In this document: positions 24,457 through 30,660 of the stretch, in pieces
Layout of the letters: each line of letters starts with the position of its first letter
How positions within the stretch are numbered: position 1 is the first letter of the stretch
Source: Candidatus Desulfolinea nitratireducens
GTDB lineage: Bacteria; Chloroflexota; Anaerolineae; Anaerolineales; Villigracilaceae
DNA: 45,516 bases
Reading direction: 5' to 3'
NCBI GenBank assembly: GCA_014382535.1
Contig: JACNJN010000137.1
Location: 1 to 45,516 of the forward strand
Made by a program: the position numbers and the translations under genes
Notes under the pieces: generated by a model
The model's database searches: none
What the model was told of the DNA's origin: nothing
What the model saw: the letters and a program-made list of their open reading frames with translations, nothing else

Positions 24457-25461
24457 TTATTGAACAATAAACCTTGCATTCCGATAACGCCCATCCTGCG
24501 GTTTTTTGATCAATCCGCTCTGAAGGGCAAATAAAACCTCACGGACGCCATCGTCTGGGGTCAGGGTCGCTTCAAAGCCAAACTCCCGTTTGATCTTCTC
24601 AAAGGAGACGGTAATATCGCGCATATCGCCGCCAAAGGTCAGATCCTTGTAGGTAACGATCGTCTCTGGCAGGCGCTTCAGCACCAGCCCAACGATCTCA
24701 TCCTTTGTCAAATTGCCCTCATTCGTCCCCAGGTTATAAACCTGACCGCTAATCTTCTCAAGCGGCGCTTCTAACCCCAAAATGATGCCGCGAATTATAT
24801 CGCGTACGTGGATAAAAGAGCGCGAATAACCACGCTGATAAATGATCAACTCACGCTTGGTGAAAGCTTCCAGGACAAATTGGTTGACGATCAAGTCAAA
24901 ACGAGTGCGGGGCGAAATCCCGTAGAGCGTTGCAAAACGGAAGATAAGTGGGGCAATATCATTTTGAGCAAGCAAAAATTCTTCTGCTGCGACCTTCGTT
25001 TCAGCATAAAGCGACTTGGGATTAAGTGGAGTCGTCTCGTTGACGGGCGCGCCGTCTTTCGCCAGGCCATAATTGCTATACGTGGATGAAAAGACGAATC
25101 GCTCCACGCCCAAACCTGCTGATTGCTCGTAAACACTTTCCACAGCCTCGACGTTATATCGCCAGGCCGCCTCGCGACCGATCGCCTGACAGGCCGGAAA
25201 GCCAACAATGCCCGCGAGATGAACAAGGGCATCCGCCTGGGGCTGATCGCGTAAAGCGTCGAGGAGGGCGCGTGGTTGGGTCACATCGGCTTTGACGAAG
25301 CGAAATTCGGGATGCGCCAGATTTGCCACCAACGATTCGCCGCCAAAGAGCAGCGCGTCGAGGACCGTGACTCTGTATCCAAGCCGAAGCAACTCGGAGG
25401 TCAGGAGCGAACCGATATATCCCGCTCCGCCAGTGATAACGATATGATTTGGTTTATCCAT
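24457..25461 (-). CDS. NAD-dependent sugar-nucleotide epimerase/dehydratase
   Basis: This 334-residue extended SDR enzyme starts with the NAD loop TGGAGYIGS at about 9-17. FSSTYSNYG near 120-128 and YAETK near 148-152 give the Ser/Thr and Tyr-x3-Lys active site. SRSFIHVRDIIRGIILGLEA and QVYNLGTNEGNLTKDEIVGL match UDP-glucose 4-epimerase/dehydratase relatives. The ATG at 25461 is preferred over an upstream TTG. The exact reaction (4-epimerase, dehydratase or 3,5-epimerase type) cannot be fixed. It is the first enzyme gene after the regulator and is separated from it by a repeat that overlaps the regulator's 3' end. Confidence 0.8.
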   Translation of the reverse strand: MDKPNHIVITGGAGYIGSLLTSELLRLGYRVTVLDALLFGGESLVANLAHPEFRFVKADVTQPRALLDALRDQPQADALVHLAGIVGFPACQAIGREAAWRYNVEAVESVYEQSAGLGVERFVFSSTYSNYGLAKDGAPVNETTPLNPKSLYAETKVAAEEFLLAQNDIAPLIFRFATLYGISPRTRFDLIVNQFVLEAFTKRELIIYQRGYSRSFIHVRDIIRGIILGLEAPLEKISGQVYNLGTNEGNLTKDEIVGLVLKRLPETIVTYKDLTFGGDMRDITVSFEKIKREFGFEATLTPDDGVREVLFALQSGLIKKPQDGRYRNARFIVQ

Positions 25462-25477
25462 TTCTTCATCCAAATTC

Positions 25478-25557
25478 AAACACGAAGGTCACGAAGAAAG
25501 CTCAAAGGAAAAGCCTTTTGTTTTTTCCTTTGAGAACCTTTGTGCTCTTTGTGTTTA
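25478..25557. repeat. CACAAAG-family element overlapping the regulator 3' end, copy 8
   Basis: The element runs from AAACACGAAGGTCACGAAG to TGTGCTCTTTGTGTTTA, with an inner CTCAAAGGAAAA/TTTTCCTTTGAG hairpin. The last 18 codons and the stop of the regulator gene lie inside it. Confidence 0.8.
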
Positions 25558-26008
25558 ATAACAAAATCTTCATCCCACGGATTTCAAGCAGCGGCGCAGA
25601 TTCATCCTCCACCACTTCGATGCCTTTTTCCAGACAGGTCAGCTTGCAAACCTCGGCGATCTCACCATTGCCACTGATCCGAACTCGGGCGTAGCCTGCT
25701 GCGCTGAGGACATCCAATTGCTCCTGCACACGTTGACGGATCCGTCTGTAGAGATTGAAGGATTGCTCAATATAGTCGACAGTCAGCCGGGCGCGCAGGG
25801 CGATGCCTTCTGCAGTGATGATATAGCGCAGTTTTTTACGCTCGGCCCGCCTGACCTTGACATAGCCTTTTTCGATCAGGCGTTTAATATGCCAGTTGAC
25901 CGTCCCGACAGCTACGCCTAGTTGCCTGGCCAGAGAGGCCTGGGTAATATCGGGATCTTGCTCGATCTGCTCGAGCAGGGAGAGTTCGCGTTGGGATTCT
26001 GTTTGCAT
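25502..26008 (-). CDS. MarR-type winged-helix regulator of the polysaccharide locus
   Basis: This 168-residue protein starts at the ATG at 26008. Residues 18-62 (DITQASLARQLGVAVGTVNW and on through RLIEKGYVKVRR) form a winged helix-turn-helix. The wing and the following RYIITAEGIALRARLTVDYI match the EPS-associated MarR-type regulator group, which usually opens exopolysaccharide loci. An extra domain of about 55 residues (VRISGNGEIAEVCKLTCLEK) could bind a ligand. The last 18 residues, from NTKSTKVLKG onward, are encoded by the repeat at 25478-25557 and are probably not ancestral. A promoter and a perfect 11-bp palindrome overlap the start region, which suggests autoregulation. Confidence 0.82.
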   Translation of the reverse strand: MQTESQRELSLLEQIEQDPDITQASLARQLGVAVGTVNWHIKRLIEKGYVKVRRAERKKLRYIITAEGIALRARLTVDYIEQSFNLYRRIRQRVQEQLDVLSAAGYARVRISGNGEIAEVCKLTCLEKGIEVVEDESAPLLEIRGMKILLLNTKSTKVLKGKNKRLFL

Positions 26009-26012
26009 AATT

Positions 26013-26037
26013 TTATAATTCAGTGGCTGAATTATAA
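26013..26037. promoter_or_regulatory. Perfect palindrome at the regulator start, candidate operator
   Basis: TTATAATTCAG and CTGAATTATAA form a perfect 11-bp inverted repeat around TGG. It begins five bases upstream of the regulator's ATG and overlaps its predicted -10 box. A dimeric winged-helix protein bound here would block its own transcription and possibly that of the locus behind it. No second copy of the full palindrome was seen in the window. Confidence 0.65.
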
Positions 26038-26058
26038 CGCAGAAAGGCGGGAGTGCAA
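26031..26058 (-). promoter_or_regulatory. Sigma70-type promoter for the regulator and the polysaccharide locus
   Basis: On the minus strand TTGCAC (26058-26053) and TATAAT (26036-26031) are separated by 16 bases. The expected start of transcription is near 26024, leaving a leader of only about 16 bases with no clear Shine-Dalgarno. The -10 box lies inside the palindrome at 26013-26037. Confidence 0.55.
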
Positions 26059-26201
26059 GTTGATAAAAGGATAGATCGTAGTGTTTTGCACTATAATAAT
26101 ATGAGTAGAACTCGTTAGACGGCATGCGGCTGGCTGGTTCGACGCCTTCAAGAGAATCTTCACTCGCTCATATTCCCTGCTTCAAAGTCAAGGTAATACG
26201 G

Positions 26202-26642
26202 ATGGAAGCTGAATATAGTCACACCCAATTTGGCACTTTGATGTTTGCTGTTTTTTTGGCAACTGGCGGGTTGATTTCGGTTGTCGCCTTAAAAATAATC
26301 GCTGAAGGTCGATTGGCAACTGCTATTTTAATAACGTACATTTATCACCTGGGACTGGCCTTGTTCTACTCTTTTACCATTGAGATATCCGAAGGGGAAC
26401 TCAATTTCTGGTTCGGGATAAGCGTAATTCGGAAATCATATTCACTAAGTGAGATACATTCAGCCCGGGAAGTAGTCAATCCCTGGTATTACTTTTGGGG
26501 CGTGAAGTCCATTCCCGGGGGATAGCTCTATGCGATCGCCCCAGGCGCTGCGGTGGAAATCATTCTCAAAAACGGCAACATCATTTGTCTTGGAACCAAC
26601 CAATCTAAAAGGTTAAAACAGGCGATTGATGCCGCAAAATAA
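26202..26642 (+). pseudogene. Small membrane-anchored protein interrupted by an amber codon
   Basis: The frame opens at the ATG at 26202, runs 107 codons to a TAG at 26523-26525, and continues open for a further 38 codons to a TAA at 26640-26642. The N-terminal part has two hydrophobic segments (FAVFLATGGLISVVAL and ILITYIYHLGLALFY), then a beta-rich part ending YYFWGVKSIPGG. After the TAG it resumes LYAIAPGAAVEIILKNGN. In proteins of this PH-like type a Trp commonly stands between such GG and LY segments, so TAG looks like TGG changed by one base. The encoded product is therefore truncated or the gene is dead. No function can be given. Confidence 0.7.
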
Positions 26643-26687
26643 CGAATTAGCGATCAATAAGCCAGCCACACAAAACCGAGGTGATTT

Positions 26688-27185
26688 ATGAGAAAGGTAA
26701 ATACGAGGAAAAAATCCTCACAAAAAATATGTAAAGAATACGAACGACGATGGAGGGATTTCTGTGTCGATAAGAACCTGGAGGATGATTGGCTTGAGAG
26801 ATTGAATAAACTCAAGGCATTTATTCTCGTTGGGATCTGTGAGGGGCACAGTAATAATCGCCCACAATCTGCAAGGAAATATCCACATATAAATTTTAGA
26901 CTGAGAAAGTCCCTGCTAAAGGGAATCGCTGGAGATTGGGAGTATCTGAGGGTTGCGATGCTGCAAGAAACAGGAAAGTTGTTTCATAGTGATAATTCGA
27001 GTATTCGACTGGAGTTGAGTTTCCGGTTGAGGGCCGGGCAAGGGAAATTTGTATACCACGAGGATCTGAAAATGAAGGTGATGCGTTTTCATGAGCGGAG
27101 TACAGAGGAGATGGGAGCAGAAACGCGGGGTTGGTTTGATGGCTTAATTGACCAAATAGAGGAGATAGATCGAGTGGTGTATTGA
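26688..27185 (+). CDS. Unknown 165-residue basic protein
   Basis: I do not recognise a family. The ATG at 26688 has a good ribosome site (GAGG about seven bases upstream). The first 25 residues are rich in Lys and Arg, and the rest is mostly helical and charged (ERRWRDFCVDKNLEDDWLER, then HSNNRPQSARKYPHINFRLR). No membrane segment or signal is visible. It follows the interrupted gene by 45 bases and precedes two tiny membrane genes on the same strand, so it may belong to a short accessory operon. A role in a toxin/immunity setting is possible only from the Imm17-like neighbour. Confidence 0.6.
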   Translation: MRKVNTRKKSSQKICKEYERRWRDFCVDKNLEDDWLERLNKLKAFILVGICEGHSNNRPQSARKYPHINFRLRKSLLKGIAGDWEYLRVAMLQETGKLFHSDNSSIRLELSFRLRAGQGKFVYHEDLKMKVMRFHERSTEEMGAETRGWFDGLIDQIEEIDRVVY

Positions 27186-27279
27186 TGGCACACGCAAAGG
27201 CAGGATAGCTAGTTTTGTTTGGATGGTTTTATTATTCAGCCGCTGACATATAACGCAGAAAAAGAGGCATGCCAGGAAG

Positions 27280-27486
27280 ATGAATAGCCCCGGACTTATC
27301 GTAAGCCTTTTTATCAATATCCCTGTAGGCTTGTGGTCGATTCTCTATCTGATCAACAACGGCATTCTCTCCAGATTCTTATTGAACTATCACATCCTGA
27401 TCGGTTTGGGATTGAAAGCCTTACTTCCCGTTTTGGGGGTAATCTTATTCAAAAATTATCGAAATAACATAGGAGCATCTCAATGA
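27280..27486 (+). CDS. Small two-helix membrane protein, unknown
   Basis: This 68-residue protein has hydrophobic segments at about residues 5-24 and 40-58, with a short polar tail (KNYRNNIGASQ). AGGAAG lies directly upstream of the ATG. Its TGA overlaps the ATG of the next gene by four bases (ATGA), so the two small proteins are almost certainly made together. No family is recognised. It may be the membrane partner of the Imm17-like protein that follows. Confidence 0.65.
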   Translation: MNSPGLIVSLFINIPVGLWSILYLINNGILSRFLLNYHILIGLGLKALLPVLGVILFKNYRNNIGASQ

Positions 27487-27689
27487 ACCTCACAAGTATT
27501 ATTCTGATACTGGCTGGCCTCTATGCGGTCATCGGTGCAATTGGAAATTGGGATTGGTTCATGGAAAACAGGAAGGCAATCAGGTGGGTAGAATTGATCG
27601 GAAGAAATGGTGCCAGGGTTTTCTATATCCTGTTGGGGACGGTTCTGATTGTCATCGGCACTCTTTTCTCATTAGGAATTATCGGATAA
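27483..27689 (+). CDS. Imm17-like small membrane protein
   Basis: This 68-residue protein has two membrane helices (IILILAGLYAVIGAI and FYILLGTVLIVIGTLF) separated by NWDWFMENRKA...GRNGARV. The NWDWF, the ENRKA and the GR-x-GAR-x-FY pattern are those of the immunity protein 17 family, which is found beside polymorphic toxins. No toxin gene is recognisable in the window. Its start is embedded in the stop of the preceding gene, and a strong terminator lies about 35 bases downstream. Known family members are assigned as immunity proteins by association, so a direct immunity role here is only a suggestion. Confidence 0.65.
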   Translation: MNLTSIILILAGLYAVIGAIGNWDWFMENRKAIRWVELIGRNGARVFYILLGTVLIVIGTLFSLGIIG

Positions 27690-27721
27690 AAACCAGTTAA
27701 TATCCCCTCACCAATACACAA

Positions 27722-27757
27722 AAACCCTCCGGGAATTGAAATTTCGGAGGGTTTCTC
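27722..27757. terminator. Strong bidirectional terminator
   Basis: AAACCCTCCG and CGGAGGGTTT form a perfect 10-bp stem around a 13-base loop, with a T-rich tail (TTTCTCTTAT) on the plus strand. It separates the converging small-gene operon and the gene at 27776-28717. Confidence 0.85.
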
Positions 27758-27775
27758 TTATCGAATGATCGCCAG

Positions 27776-28717
27776 CTACTTATCGGGCTCAACAACAGCG
27801 CTCTGACCATTGATCGGCGAGGCTGGATTCGCCCAGGCTTTATCTGCATTTGCTGGAAGCGTTTTCCCCTCACGAACAGGATTGACCAAATATTTCACCA
27901 TCACCGCCTGACGTGGCCCCACGCTGGCTCCGATCTCCTCGAGAATGCTCTCGATCCAGGCCTGGTAGGAGCGTACACATATAAAAACCGGTCGGTCGCG
28001 GCGATTGGATAAATTCGCCAAAAGGGAAAGCAGCTTTTCGCGTATATCTTCTGTATTTGGATGGATCAATGGGCGTAGAAAAATGCCACGCGGCCCATAA
28101 GTCACGTCTATATAAGCCAATAACTCATCTGCCTGGCAGATCATTCCTGAAGAGGAATTGACAAAGGTCTCGATCGGTTGCAGCAAGGGCGGGACGATCT
28201 GTCTTTCCAAACTGCCAATGGGGATCAAATCCAGATCCTTTTTCTTTCGCCAGCGTTGGGGAGAATCAGTGGATGAGGCAACCTCGCTCAAATTCCAAAT
28301 TCGTTGACGACCATAAACAGCAAATCCGCTTTGGCGCAAGGGCTGAAAGAGAAAACTCTCTTCATCGATCTCAGCCAATACCTGATGCGCCTGCCACTTC
28401 CCTGCCTGCGCGGCGAGATGCTCAAGCAGGGGGATCGGAGCCTGATTTTCGTATAATAAGTTGGTTGGCGCCAGATAAGTCAGATGGGCAAAGCTCTCCC
28501 CTTCTTTTTGGATCACACATCCCAGCATGGCGGGGTCTTCCCCCTCATTGGCAATTCCTGTATAAATTCGCTGTTTGGGGTCAAGATGCGCGAGAAAATT
28601 CGCCGCACGCAATGGGTTGCCCCGTGTTAATTCTCGCAGACTATCCAGGGAAATTGCCTCATCCCTATACCTGTGAAGCAAAGGCAGATCGAATAGTTCA
28701 AGAGAACGTGGGGGCAT
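27776..28717 (-). CDS. Hypothetical protein, possibly GNAT-like fold
   Basis: This 313-residue protein is of no named family that I can recognise. The layout (two repeats of alternating strands and helices, with HLTYLAPTNLL near residues 78-88 and GPRGIFLRPLIHP near 208-220) is like tandem GNAT-fold proteins seen in Chloroflexota, but the acetyl-CoA loop is not clear. The C-terminal 35 residues are low in complexity and probably disordered. AGGAAG precedes the ATG at 28717. It follows pdxT on the same strand by 50 bases, with a G/C-run repeat between them, and may be read through from the pdx operon. Confidence 0.5.
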   Translation of the reverse strand: MPPRSLELFDLPLLHRYRDEAISLDSLRELTRGNPLRAANFLAHLDPKQRIYTGIANEGEDPAMLGCVIQKEGESFAHLTYLAPTNLLYENQAPIPLLEHLAAQAGKWQAHQVLAEIDEESFLFQPLRQSGFAVYGRQRIWNLSEVASSTDSPQRWRKKKDLDLIPIGSLERQIVPPLLQPIETFVNSSSGMICQADELLAYIDVTYGPRGIFLRPLIHPNTEDIREKLLSLLANLSNRRDRPVFICVRSYQAWIESILEEIGASVGPRQAVMVKYLVNPVREGKTLPANADKAWANPASPINGQSAVVEPDK

Positions 28718-28731
28718 TATTCTTCCTTACA

Positions 28732-28767
28732 TCCCCCTTTTCTACAAAAAGGGGGGAAAGAGGGGGG
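28732..28767. repeat. C-run/G-run palindromic element, copy A
   Basis: TCCCCCTTTT and AAAAAGGGGGG form a short hairpin, followed by AAAG and a second G-run. The pattern resembles 30511-30553. It touches the pdxT stop codon and could end pdxST transcription. Confidence 0.6.
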
Positions 28768-29352
28768 CTATTTCACCAAAGATAAAAAGTACTCATGAAA
28801 ACGGGTATCTCCGGTCAATTCGGGGTGAAAGGATGTCGCCAGCAGATGGCCCTGTTGTGCAGCCACGATTTTTCCGTCCGGGAGGGATACGAGAATCTCC
28901 GTATCTCCATTGACTGACTCAATGATCGGCGCGCGGATAAAAACAGCCTGGAAGGGTTCGTCCGTACCTGAACCTGAGGCTTGCTTCAACGTGGAGATAT
29001 CCAGAGCGGCGATAAAAGAATCCACCTGGCGCCCAAAGGCATTCCGCTCAACAGTGATATCCATCAATCCCAGCAGAGGCTGGTCGCGGCGGACATCTTT
29101 TGAGAGCAGAATCGCACCGGCACAGGTGCCCCAGATAGCGTGGGCAAGCCCAAATTCACGCAAGGGCTCGAGCAGGTCGTAATCGACCATCAGCTTGCCC
29201 ATCGTGGTCGATTCCCCACCCGGGATGATCAATCCATCCAGATCATCCAATTGCGCAGGCAAACGGATCTCAGCCGTCTCTGCGCCGAGTTTCGATAGCA
29301 TCACGATATGCTCTGCAAAATCGCCCTGTAAGGCAAGTACCCCAATTTTCAT
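28768..29352 (-). CDS. pdxT: Pyridoxal 5'-phosphate synthase glutaminase subunit
   Basis: This 194-residue class I glutaminase releases ammonia from glutamine and passes it to PdxS for vitamin B6 synthesis. GLIIPGGESTTMGK (45-58), the nucleophile Cys in WGTCAGAI, and the His-Glu pair in SFHPELTGD near the C-terminus are all present, so the triad is complete. It follows pdxS by 43 bases. That gap holds a 21-bp GC-rich hairpin eight bases ahead of the ATG, and no Shine-Dalgarno is visible, which is odd for a subunit needed in equal amounts. Confidence 0.96.
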   Translation of the reverse strand: MKIGVLALQGDFAEHIVMLSKLGAETAEIRLPAQLDDLDGLIIPGGESTTMGKLMVDYDLLEPLREFGLAHAIWGTCAGAILLSKDVRRDQPLLGLMDITVERNAFGRQVDSFIAALDISTLKQASGSGTDEPFQAVFIRAPIIESVNGDTEILVSLPDGKIVAAQQGHLLATSFHPELTGDTRFHEYFLSLVK

Positions 29353-29361
29353 AAGTTGTTG

Positions 29362-29382
29362 GGGCGGGTCTGAGACCCGCCC
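29362..29382. repeat. GC-rich hairpin between pdxS and pdxT
   Basis: GGGCGGGTC and GACCCGCCC form a perfect 9-bp stem with a three-base loop. The sequence type (GGGCGGGTCTGAGACCCGCCC-like) is a common dispersed REP-like repeat. It occupies the place where the pdxT ribosome site would be expected. Confidence 0.8.
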
Positions 29383-29395
29383 TTACGAATAACGA

Positions 29396-30283
29396 TTACC
29401 AACCCCGCCCGGCGAGTTTGTCTTCTTCGGGCATGGATGAGATATTGATGCCGACCATCGCTTCACCAAGATTTTTGCTGACCTCGGCAAGAATGCCGGG
29501 ATCGTTATAGTGGGTGGTCGCCTTGACAATGGCAGCGGCACGTTTGGCCGGATCGCCAGATTTGAAGATACCAGAGCCGACAAAAACACCGTCCACACCA
29601 ACCTGCATCAACAGGGCTGCGTCTGCGGGAGTGGCGATGCCACCCGCTGCAAAATTGACCACGGGCAGCCGACCAAGTTCACGGGTTTCCATGACGACAT
29701 CAAAAGGTGCGCCGATCTCTTTGGCGTAAGTCATCACTTCTTCAATGGGCATATTTTGTAAACGGCGAATTTCGCCCAATACGGTGCGGGCATGATAAAC
29801 AGCCTCAACCACGTCGCCAGTGCCGGCCTCGCCTTTGGTACGGATCATTGCAGCGCCCTCGCCGATGCGACGCAGCGCTTCACCAAGATTGCGGCAGCCA
29901 CAGACAAAGGGAACTTTGAAATCATGTTTATAAATATGATAGTCTTTATCAGCGGGCGTTAAAACCTCAGACTCATCAATATAGTCAATCCCCAGGGATT
30001 CAAGGATTTGTGCCTCTACAAAATGCCCGATCCGGGCTTTCGCCATTACCGGGATGCTGACTGCATCCATAATGCTAAGGATCATATCGGGGTCGCTCAT
30101 CCGGGCAACACCGCCATCTGCGCGGATATCAGCAGGAACACGTTCCAGCGCCATCACGGCGCAAGCACCTGCATCTTCTGCGATCTTCGCATGTTCGGCG
30201 GTAACCACATCCATGATCACGCCACCTTTGAGCATTTGAGCCAATCCCTTTTTTAGAGCAAAAGAACCTGTTTTTTCTTCCAT
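29396..30283 (-). CDS. pdxS: Pyridoxal 5'-phosphate synthase synthase subunit
   Basis: From the ATG at 30283 (GGAGG seven bases upstream) the protein has 295 residues, the normal PdxS length. [54 protein letters not shown] and [13 protein letters not shown] are all highly conserved. The Lys and Asp residues of the ribose-phosphate and triose-phosphate sites lie within these blocks. It builds the pyridoxal ring from ribose 5-phosphate, glyceraldehyde 3-phosphate and ammonia. It is the first gene of the pdxS-pdxT unit, and its promoter should lie in the 377-base divergent gap upstream. Confidence 0.97.
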   Translation of the reverse strand: MEEKTGSFALKKGLAQMLKGGVIMDVVTAEHAKIAEDAGACAVMALERVPADIRADGGVARMSDPDMILSIMDAVSIPVMAKARIGHFVEAQILESLGIDYIDESEVLTPADKDYHIYKHDFKVPFVCGCRNLGEALRRIGEGAAMIRTKGEAGTGDVVEAVYHARTVLGEIRRLQNMPIEEVMTYAKEIGAPFDVVMETRELGRLPVVNFAAGGIATPADAALLMQVGVDGVFVGSGIFKSGDPAKRAAAIVKATTHYNDPGILAEVSKNLGEAMVGINISSMPEEDKLAGRGW

Positions 30284-30407
30284 ATCAGAACCTCCAATTA
30301 CCAAAAAAGCTATTTCGATTCTACCACTGAGCGGAGGCTATTTTACACCTCAAACAGAAATCGTGGGAATGGAATTTGGGAGTTCATAAATTGATGTGTG
30401 TTTCACA

Positions 30408-30553
30408 AGCCCCCTCCCAGTCTTCGTGTAGCATATCCGAAGGATGCCCCCAAATTCTAAAAACGGAATTTACCCTAAAGGATGCTTCGCGAGAGGAGGG
30501 GCAGAGCAATTCCCCCCATTTTGAAATACAAAAATAGGGGGACAAAGGGGGGC
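30408..30553. repeat. Repeat-rich intergenic region between pdxS and the binding protein gene
   Basis: The 377-base gap (30284-30660) contains no gene. Most of it is taken up by a degenerate inverted structure that opens AGCCCCCTCCCAGTCTTCG and is mirrored by GCGAGAGGAGGGGC at 30488-30502. Directly after it, at 30511-30553, is a second copy of the C-run/G-run element (CCCCCCATTTTG, then AATAGGGGG and AAAGGGGGG). Confidence 0.6.
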
Positions 30554-30592
30554 ATTATCAAGAATTCTTCGTATTTTAAGTGCTCCCCAAAA

Positions 30593-30631
30593 ATCTGATC
30601 TTTCCACAACCAGATAAAATCAGATTACAAT
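30593..30631 (+). promoter_or_regulatory. Possible promoter/operator of the binding-protein gene
   Basis: A TACAAT at 30626-30631 could be a -10 box, but no good -35 is seen. It is directly preceded by an ATCTGAT...ATCAGAT inverted repeat (30593-30599 and 30619-30625). This is a weak call. Confidence 0.3.
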
Positions 30632-30660
30632 CAAGGGAGATTTGGGCCTTCGGAGGACTT

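Noticed and set aside
26090-26110. Plus-strand promoter TATAAT before the small-gene operon
   Set aside because: A TATAAT occurs near 26090-26096, but no -35 hexamer lies at a suitable distance, so I did not call it.
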